Assembly (NCBI GenBank): GCA_013076295.1
Contig: RQOL01000531.1
Coordinates: 1,984,001 to 2,048,000 of the forward strand
Direction: 5' to 3'
Origin: Sanderia malayensis
Taxonomy: Eukaryota > Cnidaria > Scyphozoa > Semaeostomeae > Pelagiidae
Length of the DNA stretch: 64,000 nt
Under the pieces are notes generated by a model. That model saw only the letters and a list, made by a program, of their open reading frames with translations. It did not search any database and was not told the DNA's origin. The position numbers and the translations under genes are program-made. Within the stretch, counting starts at the first letter, position 1, and the number at the start of each line of letters is the position of its first letter. Shown here piece after piece: positions 1 through 35,769 of this stretch.

Positions 1-340
1 GGTTCATAATGTGCAGAGGGGGGCTATGGTACTCTTTTGGTAAACTTGGGAAAATAAACAACTTTTAAAAATAGTGACTGACACAACTGAACTGACGCAA
101 CCTCGGTTCCTGGTGCGTCAGAACTTTCAATTATATAGGTCCCTCGAAATAAATATTATCACAGCTTAGAGAAAGCTGGTTGAAGTTCGAGTTGGTGCTG
201 ATAGTAAAGGGTAAAGATGTGCGCATGACATCTCTCTCATGAAAAAATCAGACATTACAAAGGTAGTCGTTCCCGCCCCGCCCACTCGCTGGTGGGAACA
301 AAACAACACAGAGTCTAGAAACCAAATAGATATAACATAC

Positions 341-486
341 CTTGACCTTAACTTGTTGAGAAATCCCAGGACTTTCCTGTATCCATCCGATTTTTCTCTC
401 GGTGTAGAATCATCACGGTCAATGCGTGTATTTAAGTCTTGCCAGTATGCTGATAAAAAACTGTTCTCTTTGTTGTCGTGTTCCAT
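341..486 (-). CDS. Putative 5' coding exon of an unrecognised gene (partial, runs off the left edge)
   Basis: Reading the minus strand, an ATG at 486-484 in a good context (AAATGG) opens about 48 codons, starting MEHDNKENSFLSAYW and ending in a canonical GTATGT donor just left of position 341. The peptide is charged and hydrophilic and I recognise no family. No convincing downstream exon is visible in the first 340 bases, so the rest of the gene would lie outside the window. The call rests only on an open frame that ends exactly at a splice donor. It could be a chance ORF. Confidence 0.35.
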
Positions 487-1010
487 TTAAAATTCTTATC
501 GTCAAGTTAAGTGTCTGTCTACCTATTTTCTGTACAGTTCCAAGCTTCTGTACATCACTGGAGCAAGTATTTTCATTGAATAGTTGATAACTTTTGGAAT
601 GTAAAATTCAATATAACTCGAAAGGACAAATTCAGACAAAATATTGAAAGTTTTTCACGCAGCAATTTATCTAGGCCAGTTAGGCCATACATTGAAAAAT
701 ACCGCGAAACTCAACGCATGAAAGTAAACACAGGGAACCAAGATAACTCAGAAAAATATTAGTTGCAAATGCAGTGTTTTTAATTGTGAAATTCATAATT
801 AATTACATTCTAACTGATATGCTAATAGCATGAATTAATTTTAAGCTGTGGAAAATGAGGAAATATGCACACATACACAAAGAGTTTTATATAAGAAATA
901 TACACAAACTTATAATACATAAGCAAATAAACATTGCGGGTTGGCAAATGGGCAAATAAACATTGCTAAAATCTAAAATGTGATTTGTTTTGCCATGTTC
1001 AGCTAGTAGC
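487..1010. other. Intergenic, AT-rich
   Basis: This stretch lies between the possible first exon at 341-486 and the 3' end of the Ras-like gene. It holds the presumed promoter of the former and the 3' untranslated region of the latter. I see no coding or structured element in it. Confidence 0.5.
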
Positions 1011-2456
1011 TCAGAAGATTGATGATCTCCTGGTTCTGTTCTTGCTAACTTTATCATTATTATTAATATCATTATTATTGTTATTATTATTAATAGATTG
1101 GCACAACCTTTCTTCAAGCTGGTTGGCGATTATCTTTCTCATTACACTATGAAAGCACTCCGATATCCCGATATCCAATGCAGCCGACACTTCAAAGTAT
1201 GCGCAGTTGTGCTCACGAGCCAATTGCTGTGCTGTCGATTTTTTAACGCATCTTTTGTCTCTGAGATCGTCTTTAGCGCCCACAACTACCACTGGTCCAG
1301 TTAGGCGTCGACCAATCGAATCGAACAAATGTTGGATGTAATAGAATGACGTCAGGTCCACAACTGAATAGACTAGTAATACACCAGTGTTCTTTTCAAG
1401 CATCCTTTCATCAAATGCTCTTACCTGGAAAATAAATAATGGCTATGTAATGATATTGAATTTGCGGAGGAGTTTTGCTGTACCCAAAGGTAGTCAGCAT
1501 GTGCAGTAGCAAGTTTATCGTTGCTGTAAAGGAACGTAAGTGACGTAATCTTGTTATGGATGTTAGAATATGCAGTACTTCAACATTATTAGCAGTAGAA
1601 CGGACTTTTGGTTTCAAAGGCAACACAGCATTGCCAATATCACACTAAAATAGGCCTTGAAATTGTCAGAAATTTATATATACCTTCTGAGCAATGCTTG
1701 TAAGCTCTAGAGCTATGCTCCTTCCATCCATGTCCACAGTTCGGCGATATGTCTCTTCTGAAAAATTAGAAAGATTTGATACTTTATCAAAGTATTGTAT
1801 GTAGTATCAGAGTATTTTAGTGGATTTAGCAACGCATTAGAAAAATGCAACATGGAATAGATTAGGATAATTATCTAAACATCTCTCCATGGAAGTGCAC
1901 GTTTTCAATTTTGAAGCTTTTTCAATTCTAATGATATAAAATTTCATACCTTGTGAAGATTCATATTCATGGATATATCTGCCAGTTAAAAATCTGACCA
2001 CAGCAGCTATAAAGAAAATTAATTAACCATTAACATTTCCCCTGGTTGTTCGACTTAATTACATCCAATTTCAAATTATAAGAATTAAGGTAGAACAGAT
2101 AAAAAAGGGCAAAATAAAATTTCAATGACAATACTACCTGTCTTTCCGACCCCAGAAAAGCCGAGAAGCATTATCCGGCATGAAGTGAAGAGTAATTTTT
2201 CGTTTGTCAAACTGGAGATGCGATTCTTTCTCTTTCGCCAAGAAAACGTTCTGCGAAGGGCTTTACGAATTGTCACCGATGATCCCGACGAGCTTTTAAC
2301 ATCTGGAGAGTCGTCAGATTCGGCACGACAGTGTTGCCTCGGGGTTCCCGTCGGACTGTTCGGAAGGCTGTCGTCCGACTCCGACCATCCGACAAAGACT
2401 TCGGCGAAATCCGAGGAGAAGGAATGATTGCTTTTGCTTGATGGCAACTTGTTCAT
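1011..2456 (-). CDS. Ras-like small GTPase (RERG/RASL type) with degenerate G3 motif, 4 exons
   Basis: Exons are 2138-2456, 1950-2006, 1684-1757 and 1011-1424, all with GT..AG junctions, giving about 288 residues. An N-terminal Ser-rich, basic extension of roughly 90 residues precedes the GTPase fold. G1 is GFSGVGKTAA, a normal P-loop. The switch I region reads EYESSQEETYRR, with Ser where Ras proteins have Thr35. The G3 DTAGQ motif is absent: the aligned segment reads ELTSIAQK. G4 is GAKDDL in place of NKxD, and G5 is SAA. The tail has an Asn-rich run encoded by a trinucleotide repeat and ends RRSSIF, with no CaaX cysteine. The family is inferred from overall similarity to RERG/RASL proteins, which also lack prenylation. 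Loss of the catalytic G3 Gln suggests slow or no GTP hydrolysis, or a pseudo-GTPase. It stands alone, with intergenic DNA on both sides. Confidence 0.82.
1045..1098. repeat. ATT/AAT trinucleotide microsatellite inside coding sequence
   Basis: An imperfect (ATT)n tract in the last exon of the Ras-like gene. On the minus strand it encodes the run of asparagines with occasional Asp and Ile in the C-terminal tail, so its length is likely to vary between individuals. Confidence 0.8.
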
Positions 2457-3321
2457 TATGAAAAATGCTTGAAGTTGAGCAAACTTGAGCCGAGAACGTC
2501 GATAATGCTGTAATACACTGCAAAACAGGTAATCAATAAAGGTAAGTTTACAAGACGCTATTGGGGAAATATGTACATTTAAATCAAGTAAAATTATGTT
2601 AAATGAAACCAGCAAATCCTATGGTAAATCTTAACAGTAGATCAGTAAATAGCTTAGATTTCTAAATATTAAAAATCATGAAACAAAATTGTTTCATGGT
2701 TCACAACATTCATGTTTTGTTAATATTATATGCATACCTGTATATGCAATAATTCTTGGTGTAATCAGTGTTACGAAATTACAAAACATAAGCAGAGGTA
2801 TCGCTGTGTGATTCTCTTTCCAAGTCTCCAATATACTTTAGAATAAAAGAATACTTGGAGAGAAAATGTTAGTCTAAGCCAACAACGACGTAAATGATGA
2901 TAACTGCGATTCAATGAAATCAGACAGACAGTAGAAGGCAGTTTGCAGTATTGAGATGGAGGTGGCTAATTTGTCATATTATGGTTGAACTTTCAAAAGC
3001 ACAAGTGTGACTTTTATGAAATAACCTGTGAAGCACATGGGAGGTGAACATAAAAGAACGTCGACATATTGCATTGATGACCAGACTACCTACAAACAAC
3101 GCATGATAAAACCAGATTGCGTGCGTTCAATTATAAACACTGCTGCACACAAGGGCTGTCGGACTGAGGGTCCCACTGAGACACGAGGATAAAAGAAATA
3201 CGTGTTAAACTGAAGCTTTACTTTGCTGTTGAACTGCAAAAGAAGGTGGTCACACGACACCCACGGGACTTCCAAACAGTACAATTTGCGCGATGGAGCG
3301 CCGCACTAACTATTTGCAAGC

Positions 3322-3532
3322 GCGGCGCTTAATCGAAGCACCGTTACAATCGGTGAAAACCCTGATATAATAACAAATCTTAAATTAATACCGGGGATTT
3401 ATTTTCTTGTATAACAACGCCTCTAGTTTGAAAGTGAATGCACCTTAAAGCCCGTCTATTCAACTTTCAAAGTTCTTCTCATTCATAAATGATAGACTTC
3501 TTTAAAACGCGCCGCCTTCGATTAAGCGCCGC
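3322..3532. repeat. Foldback with perfect 17-bp GC-rich arms
   Basis: The segment at 3322-3338 (GCGGCGCTTAATCGAAG) is exactly reverse-complementary to 3516-3532. Flanking both arms is a direct similarity, GCGCCGCACT followed three bases later by TATTT (near 3299 and near 3551). The GC-rich arms stand out from the AT-rich surroundings. This looks like a decayed MITE-type element, but no coding remnant or target duplication is clear. Confidence 0.5.
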
Positions 3533-4872
3533 CCCCTCCCAGAATGCGCGCCGCACTGGGTATTTATGCAAAACGAAACGAAAATAATGAAGCAATCACA
3601 AGTTGACATTTTCGTAAACATATTTTCCTTAGAATTGAGAAAACTTGACGTTATAACAATATACATAACTCCCACCTTTCACAGATATATATCGCGTTTA
3701 AATGACTGTATTCAAGATATGAAACGAAATTAAACAAAAAGTCTACAGTGAAACATTAAATTATTACTAATATTTTTAAGCTATTATTGTGTCGGATTTT
3801 AGTTGCCATATTTTTGAAAAATACACTATTCTTCCAAGAACAGGAACATCCAAAATCATTACTGCTAATCCTATGTAGAACAGTGACGGGTATATAGAAT
3901 TTATGTACACTAGTGTATGCATGGGAGACAGATTCTGTTTTAAGATATTTACGAATACTATCAAAGACTAACTGTAGTTATTACCAAGATAATATGACAG
4001 ACAATTCTATTATATTATCTTGTTATTACAGAACATATGTATGAAACGATCTCCTTTTGAACTCGTCCGAACATTTTAAACACAGTGGAATCGGGCAAAA
4101 CGAAAATTAAAGTATGCCTCGTTATGAAAAAACCTCGCACTGGTAAATAAGAACTTCTCAATTGTTAAACCAAAAGTTAATTTAAAGTTGCGTATTGCAA
4201 GATACAAGATACAAGATGTTTAGGCTTGTTACTTTCAGGGCGAGTTTGTCGAAATTCCACTTGATTATAATCCTGAACTTCCACAGGAGCTGCATTAAAT
4301 TCAAATATATTTCTGACCGATTTAAATCCATATTCTTATGCAATTGTTATTCTTATGTATTAACAAAACTTGCTTATGTGTTACGTGTGTATTCTAATGT
4401 GCTAAAGAAATACAAGTCCTTAACTATTACATTTATGTACCAAAATCCATGCTCGTATTGTCCGAAACTTCTATAGTAATTCTATAACAACAAATCTGAT
4501 ATTACCAAATTGAATATTAGAAGTAGAAGAAATAGTAACTAATAACGTTAGTTTTAGTAGCAGTAGCAACAGTAAAAAAATTGCTTTGCCTTTACTAAGA
4601 GTAAAGAATGGCTACAGTAATGAACATTTTCCTTGGCGTTCAGTTTATTTAAAACTTCAAGATCCGATCGAGTCGCAAAAATAGATTTCACTTCTCGGGA
4701 CGTTCGCAAATTTTTTTTCAATCATTAGCCTCAAGCATTTCCCAATTGATAAGACTTCAATGATAGATGCTACGGTCATGTGTGGCAGAAAGGCAACGAT
4801 GTGTAGATACCAGGTCGGCTCCATTACGATGTTGTATGATTATAAAAAGCAACAAACCTTGCTGATGATGAT

Positions 4873-4878
4873 TTTATT
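4873..4878 (-). terminator. Polyadenylation signal AATAAA for the RING-finger gene
   Basis: TTTATT on the plus strand is AATAAA on the minus strand, about 50 bases downstream of the stop codon at 4929-4931. This is a normal distance for an animal poly(A) signal. Confidence 0.5.
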
Positions 4879-4928
4879 AAAATTTAAGAGGGAATTATAA
4901 CCAACTTCTCCTGCCTGCTTACGATATA

Positions 4929-7744
<2,816 letters not shown>

Positions 7745-9214
7745 GTTGTTTTTCTTTATTTACTCGTCCTTGTGTGTGTATCTGAAAAGTGAAGCATGAA
7801 ACTTATTTTAAGTCATAAGATCATCAAAATCGACCGCTGAAACAAAATAGCAGCAAATTCCCTATCTTGATATTAACATCGTCATTTTTCAATGGCTTAC
7901 TGTAAAACATTAATCATCTAATGATGTAAAAACAAAATTGAATATTTGCTGGGTTCGAAGACTTTTCTATTCTATCGCATCCCGTCCTTTATTAACCCTG
8001 CCACAAAAAGCACGTTCTTCAAAGTCAGGGTAAGGGAATTAGTATATATATCTATCAACTAACCCACAACAAATCTACGTGGATGTACTATTTGGAAATA
8101 TTGTTTTTCATTCGATTAATAACTAGAAATTCACGTTCCTCTTCTGATATTTAATCTAGGCCGCTTTGGCATTCAATACAACATTTAGGCGTCAGGCCAT
8201 GTTGATCACATTTCAGCATCACGGCAGAGGTTTACGGCAATCATTATAGATAAATAAGTTGACTAACACGAAGAACAATTACTGGAAAAACTAAAAAGGT
8301 AAAATACAAAAACTATTGAGCATTTTGAGAGCTTTGGTAAGCCAGTTTAGAAACCCAGATAACATGGTGTTCCACTTCATTACACAAAACTTATACGAAC
8401 AGCACGGATGGATGGCTCTGGTATTGAACAACTTCAAGACTAAAAATGTGGCTTTACACAGGTCTAAAATACTCACACATACCTTTAATAGATACAGATA
8501 GCTTCGACAAAATCGGTAAAGATGCAGTATGAAACAAATCCAGGAATTAAAAAACAAGAACCACCGTGCTTCTCACAACTCTGTATGAAACCCTTCTATT
8601 GATAATATTCAACAATCCCATTTGCCCTCTGCGCAGATGTCAACGCATCACCGGAAACGGATGTGACGTAGCAGGGCACAAATGGCTTCATCATCACCGA
8701 CCATCTTGACCGACTTGAAAAGCAACGCAACGTTTGAAAGCTAAAAAAGCTGGCGATTCCCTGATGTCATTTGTATAACTAAAAACTCAAAGATGACTTA
8801 ATATTCTTAGAGAATAATAGTGTCGAGAGTGGTAGCCCTATCGTTGATAGCACAGCACACTACCTCCCTTAATTTTCATGTCGAGACGCTAGGCCAGTAT
8901 ATTCATCGATCGCCACATGACGTAATTTACGCCTTCGAAACTCAAATAGCAAGGCGACTAAGGCTTTGAATTACGACCATAAAACTCCTTCACAAATCAA
9001 GTAATTTAGTATAAATCTGTTGGGTCCACGCCAAATTCTTCAGCATTGCCCGAGGCCAACAAACCCAGAGAAGAGAACTAGCCTCTGACACAAACAATAA
9101 TCAACAGAAAGAGACCTTCCTTATCTGCACTCTTTTTTTACAAGAACCAGGTAATTTTTGATGAGGCTCAATGTTCTTAATATTTTCATAGGCTCCAATT
9201 TTCCAATGTTCTTA
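7745..9214. other. Upstream region of the RING-finger gene
   Basis: The bases upstream of the ATG at 7744 are AT-rich with no supported exon. Short open frames near 8290-8557 show no splice structure or recognisable family. This is the likely promoter and 5' untranslated region. Confidence 0.5.
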
Positions 9215-10408
9215 AGGCCGGATTACACTATCATCTTTAGGTAATTGTTGCTTCAATTTTTTCCGTGATCACGGACAACACGAGAAAATGATAGTGTAAC
9301 TGCACCTTCAAGTTCCTTGTTGCTGCTTGTTTTCGGGGATTACGCAGTAGGTGTTAATTCATCTTTCTGAAATTTCTTTTGATCGTCGTTCAAATTGTTC
9401 CTTCAGAATTTTAATCCCTTCAAACGCACCGACAGATTTCGTGACAATTTTCTTGATGGTACATGGGTATTTTAACACTGAACTCACTTGCCGTTGTTCG
9501 TGTGTTTGTGTTTTCTTAGTTTTACATCATATTCAGGGTTGCCATATTGGCCTTTTTAAGGCCAAATTGCTCGATTTTGGCCTCTTTTCATGTTGATTTG
9601 CCTGAAAAAATAACATTTGGCCTGACACTAAAATTTGGCCTTTTTTGGCCTGTTTTCTGGAATATCTTGAAATTCTTAACTCTCGGATTTTTCCTTGTTT
9701 ATCGTTGTTTATCGTTGATAATAATTCAGTTATTTTCGGTTCTTGAGGTTCACGTTCTTTCCTAAATATACATCTACGCATGCGCAAAACGACATTTTGT
9801 GACGTCAATTTAGTTTGGCCTATTTTTGACCACTTTGGCCTCTTTTTGAAGCTGGTTTGGCCTGCTCGTTCCGAGACAATCTGGCAACCCTGATCATATT
9901 AGTGTTGTAAAACTGCGATCAAGTGTGAATTTGTATGAAAATGGACCATTCTGAGGAATGAATTTAAAAACAATTTCACGAGTTCTTGCAAAGCAGGCAG
10001 ATTGCTGGGGAAGGTGAAGAAGTCGTAGAGATCGAAGTAGTCGAAGACCACAGACAAGTAGAATAGCTGCAGCAGCAGCGCTTTTTCGTTCTTTTTCGTT
10101 GTTGTTCCATTTTAATACTAAAATCGTGCGCGCTCAAATCTTGAATTCAAACTTATTCATGTACCATCAAGAAAATTGTCACGAAATCTGTCGGTGCGTT
10201 TGAAGGGATTAAAATTCTGAAGGAACAATTTGAACGACGATCAAAAGAAATTTCAGAAAGATGAATTAACACCTACTGCGTAATCCCCGAAAACAAGCAG
10301 CAACAAGGAACTTGAAGGTGCAGTTACACTATCATTTTCTCGTGTTGTCCGTGATCACGGAAAAAATTGAAGCAACAATTACCTAAAGATGATAGTGTAA
10401 TCCGGCCT
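9215..10408. mobile_element. Foldback DNA transposon with perfect 251-bp terminal inverted repeats
   Basis: The left arm 9215-9465 and the right arm 10158-10408 are reverse complements with no mismatch that I can find over 251 bases. The outermost bases are AGGCCGGATTACACTATC. The element is flanked by TTA at 9212-9214 and at 10409-10411, which fits a three-base target duplication of the TWA kind made by PIF/Harbinger elements. A TTAA target cannot be excluded because the left flank reads TTAA. The interior encodes no transposase, so this is a non-autonomous element. Each arm holds a short palindrome (CCGTGATCACGG). Arm identity implies recent insertion or recent conversion between arms. It is interrupted by the hAT MITE at 9534-9892. 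Confidence 0.85.
9534..9892. mobile_element. Nested hAT-type MITE (359 bp) with 8-bp target duplication
   Basis: The element begins CAGGGTTGCCA and ends TGGCAACCCTG, perfect 11-bp inverted ends of hAT type. The 8-bp direct repeat ATCATATT at 9526-9533 and 9893-9900 is a textbook hAT target duplication. The interior repeats TTGGCCT in both orientations at least eight times, typical of subterminal transposase-binding motifs. No transposase is encoded. It sits inside the larger foldback element, so it inserted later. Confidence 0.9.
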
Positions 10409-11622
10409 TTAAATATGTTCTCATTGCAGGAGTGACTTATGGGAAATATATGGAAAACTGCATACTATATACAGCTTAGATCAGTGGACAAGCGTCACAA
10501 CCTGCTAAAATTCATTGCCCCAGGGTATTGCGTTGTTTCAAACCGAGTTATATCAGCTGGTACATTTGGAGACCCTGAAGAGGGTCAAGTCAATGTTGTT
10601 TCTGTATTTCTGTCTTCTTTTGCATTTAAAGTTTATTTCTTCGTTCTTCTGTGTTGTTGATTTCTTCATCGTTCTTCGTTGTCTTCGTTGTAATATTTTA
10701 AGCAATACATAGTTATAAATCTTAAAAGCCTAACAGCATCTATTACAACTTCAATTCTACAACAAATATCCCTTGCAAGCTCGACCTCTGCAATAAGGAA
10801 AAAGCTGATAGACTAATACTTTTGTGGTTTTGATCTTTTGTGTCCGAAATATTCACGAAAGTGAAGTCATGTTTACGTCTTTTATCAATCAGCTGTTCCT
10901 TGCCTGCAAAAACCAAGTTTCTCATAATAAACAATACTTTAAATGCAAGTTGAAAATGTATCGTAAACGTATCACAGTTCAGTCTAAAAACTGTCATTAT
11001 TTCATTCCTCGTTTACCCCTAAAAATAAGTCTGTTCGTTCAAGCGAATGCGGTTAAGTATACACACCGGTCTGAAAGAACTTTAAAAGTTCTCAAAAAGA
11101 AATAAGTTTTGTAGTGGAAAAATCAAAACTGATTGCGTCAAGTAAACCGTCAAATCTCTTATATACAAGTATGGTAGTCATTTCCGAGTTGACAGCCATA
11201 ATAACGAGAAAAGAAAATGTCTTATCATCAACTAGGAAGTGGTTGTGTTTTAAAATTGTTGTGATGCTTTGGCAAAACAACGGGCCGAAAAACCAAATTT
11301 TAAAAGCTGTCTTCTCGGAAAAGCCTAAACGTATCTGTAAAATCATATCCTAATATTATGCCTATAGCTTAAACACATAGACAGATATTAGTATACATAT
11401 ATTTACATACACAATTTACAAATACAAGACGTAAACCTATATGCATCCCTTCCCTCCCACCCACAATCATCCCCGTCAGTTATTCAGTAAAATTCAAATC
11501 TAATATACATGAGCACATCTGTACAGCAGTAACAAACAAGAAAAATCTTAATCGTAAAATGATAATGTAAAGGCACTTTCAGTTTCGTAGATATATATCT
11601 TCCATATAAAATTTTGCTCAGC
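10409..11622. other. Intergenic, AT-rich
   Basis: Between the foldback transposon and the PNRC-like gene. Several open frames of 60-90 codons occur on both strands but none has splice partners or recognisable sequence. The last 250 bases are the probable 3' untranslated region of the PNRC-like gene. Confidence 0.5.
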
Positions 11623-11961
11623 TTACGAAGCGGAGACTTTCAACATCTGTCGAAGGTGAACTGTCATGGCGTCCAAGCTCATCCTTTCGAAAGATTCACC
11701 GTGACAAGAAGATATCCACGTTGATGGCGGCTTTGGAAGCACGTTGGCAGGCGGTGGACTATTAAATTTTGGTCCAGCATAACGCTTGTCTTTACTTTGT
11801 GAAATCGATATCGGTGATGTTGTCTTTCGACGTTCTTCGGTTGATGTTGTTGTCTTTCTTTCATCCACGGCGAAGGCGGTGGCTTGGCTGTTTTGTATCG
11901 GCGAAAGACGACTGGAAGGACTTCTCCGAGGCGATTGAGAATACGCTCTGTGTCTTCCCAT
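11623..11961 (-). CDS. PNRC: PNRC-type (proline-rich nuclear receptor coactivator / decapping cofactor) protein, single exon
   Basis: An intronless frame of 112 residues from ATG 11961 to the stop at 11623. The C-terminal half matches the PNRC1/PNRC2 signature: RYAGPKFNSPPPANVLPKPP followed by STW, then a final helix LRQMLKV. In PNRC2 the LPKPPSHW stretch binds the EVH1 domain of DCP1A and helps decapping during nonsense-mediated decay, and the terminal LxxLL-like helix resembles a nuclear-receptor box. Both elements are kept here (LPKPPSTW and LRQML). The N-terminal part is basic, Ser/Pro-rich and divergent. Length is close to the 139 residues of PNRC2. The frame stays open nine codons further up to a TTG, but 11961 is the first ATG. 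Function by homology. Confidence 0.82.
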   Translation of the reverse strand: MGRHRAYSQSPRRSPSSRLSPIQNSQATAFAVDERKTTTSTEERRKTTSPISISQSKDKRYAGPKFNSPPPANVLPKPPSTWISSCHGESFERMSLDAMTVHLRQMLKVSAS

Positions 11962-13314
11962 CACCCTTATCGTTAAACAGTTCTCCAACTTTAAATAAAC
12001 TCAGTATAAACAGCGAAAAATATTCGCAAACTTTCTAGAAAAACTCCGCTAACTCCTCCTCGACTTGGTAACTCAAAAAATTAAAGTCCTTCGAAAAAAG
12101 TCGTCGAACCTTATTGTTTGTCGCAGTCTTGTACAGCCAATCAAAAGTTGTGATTTGAATCACATGACATTATGAACCAATCACAAACAAGAAAATTAAC
12201 TCACATGATTAACATGTGTGACGCAAGTGCTTTTTCTTTGTTTTGTTATTTATTTTCGTCGGTTTCGGAAAGTATAATGGTGCCATTGTGCAAAAAACGT
12301 GGCTTGTTAAGGCCTATCCTGTTTATTGCTTTGTTTGAGTTGGCTCCGTTCATTTCAAACAATGACATTGCGGCCCATTTCATCAGCAATGATCATCGGT
12401 TTGGGATTTTTTCCGACGTTTCATATCCCCCTCGGTTACGCACGGTGTTAAAAATAGATTAGGAAAAAGGAGAGTTCTTTTGTTGTTTGGTTGCCTTCGT
12501 CGAATATTGGCGGCCAATTCTGAGAAGCCCGAAAACGACAGCTGCACCAGTAATTCTGCATTTTAGCATTTTCGACAACAAAATAGCATCATAACAAATA
12601 ATATAGCAGCAAATTTAAAGTTCAAAGCTCCTGTTCCTTGTCATTTTCTCGCAAAATTGAAATGAGAACAAGTTTAATGCATTGAGAAAATTTATTATCA
12701 GTTCGTCAAGTGACACCTTAGTGGATAAAATTTGAGTAAGAGTAAGCATGAACGATTAACTATGATAATATGAAATTTTTATTTTCATTGGAAAGCACAG
12801 TCAGCGGTTAAAGTATATTAAAACAAATTGACGATCCAAAATATCTTGAAATTCATTCACTTTTCATGTTATTTTGTAACGCCTTCAACAATAATAATAC
12901 GAAAGAAATAAATGTATAAAATAATACCTTAAACAAATATAAAATCCAAAGCAGTGTGAATATTAATTATTAGAAAATAAATGAAAACAATTGTAAATGT
13001 CTCTTATGTGGCTTGAAGCAGAAAAATTGTTTCTTTTCGCATTAGACTTTGAAAATCTTCTTGACAGTGTAACCCTGAAAAAAAAATTGTTTTTAATTCT
13101 AAAATTCGAGCTCCATATACTTATTTCTTCTGTAAAAATGATTAACATAACGAGACAAATACTGTGCCAAAATTTATTATGAATTTAAATTAAAAAACTA
13201 GAAGCCCGTTGTGCAAAGATTTTCTTAAAGTGGCCCACTTCGAAATTATAAACATTTTTGAAATGGGCAAAAATGGAATAAACTTCGAAAAAGTTATTCT
13301 CTTATGTACCATCA
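11962..13314. other. Intergenic between PNRC-like gene and ferlin 3' end
   Basis: This stretch holds the 5' flank of the PNRC-like gene and the 3' flank of the ferlin gene. A poly(A) signal (TTTATT on the plus strand) lies at 13173-13178, about 140 bases downstream of the ferlin stop. I see no other gene. Confidence 0.5.
12137..12181. promoter_or_regulatory. Paired CCAAT boxes upstream of the PNRC-like gene
   Basis: CCAAT occurs at 12137-12141 and 12177-12181, 176 and 216 bases upstream of the PNRC-like start codon. Their spacing of about four helical turns suits NF-Y type promoters. Inferred from motif and position only. Confidence 0.35.
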
Positions 13315-34803
<21,489 letters not shown>

Positions 34804-35769
34804 CTTGGTTGTTTGTCCGAGCCCAATGTCAGCGAAGAAAGTCTTCAACTAGGGCAGGAAGCCACGACCTTTTGATCACGTGGAGAGCCAGCCATGCATG
34901 AAACCATTACACGAGGTGTCTTGTTCCAATGTTAGCATACACAGTGTGACAATCAAGCGTGTCCCAAAGCACATGTATCTGGTCCCACAGTGCTTGCATA
35001 AACAATTGAATCCACGCCAACCTAAAATACCTTGTTTGGTTTGCCATTGAAAAGGACAATATTGGTTCATATCTGAGAGGAAAGACAGTATTGCCCCCTA
35101 AGGACAGTGTGGTATGCAACATGGTCCAAAATAAGAGACAGAACAATAAAAACGCAACTATTGAACGCAATCATTGAATGAAACAACAACTATATTGCAT
35201 AGAAATGAATATATTAATAATTTGAACTATGGATTGAACATTTAAATTTGAACTGAATATATATTAATAAATTTCTGTATAAACTCTATATGTAACAAAC
35301 GAAAAATGCAAACGCAAAAATATTATAAACGTTTATAAAACACTTTTTCAAACAAAACAAAACGATTGTAGTGATGCATATGTAAATATATATGTATATA
35401 TAATATATGACATAACTTGAAAGGATTCAAATTTTCACGAAAAAACAAACAAACAAAAAAACAAAACAATTATAAAGCAAGTAAGCGAATAAATAAATAA
35501 TTAAACGTAGACATAGAAAATATGTTTGAAATCAGAAAGGAGATAGTGGAACACAAAAATAACAAAACGTATGAGCAGAAGAACAAGTGTTGAATGCAAA
35601 CAATTGTGATACTTTAGGATACGAGCAAAGACATCCTTCGGTATTTCACTGCTTGCAAGATTCGGTTCATTCAACAAAACGCAATTATGCAATAAATCAT
35701 CAATATATTTCACCTTAAAGAAGAAAATTAAAAATCATTTCTGACAAACTTCACTTCAGCCAGCCTCAA
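34804..35769. other. Intergenic between ferlin exon 1a and the Tudor gene
   Basis: Very AT-rich, about 970 bases. It holds the ferlin 1a promoter on the left and the 3' untranslated region of the Tudor gene on the right. Nothing else is recognisable. Confidence 0.5.

Larger units (their letters stand above)
2457..4928. other. Intergenic region, 2.5 kb
   Basis: No open frame here looks like a gene. It contains the promoter side of the Ras-like gene on the left, a GC-richer inverted-repeat block around 3290-3580, and AT-rich DNA before the 3' end of the RING-finger gene. A polyadenylation signal for that gene lies at 4873-4878. Confidence 0.6.

Noticed and set aside
12172..12462. Plus-strand frame of 96 codons next to the PNRC-like gene
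   Set aside because: No recognisable family, no splice partner and a promoter-like position; most likely chance.
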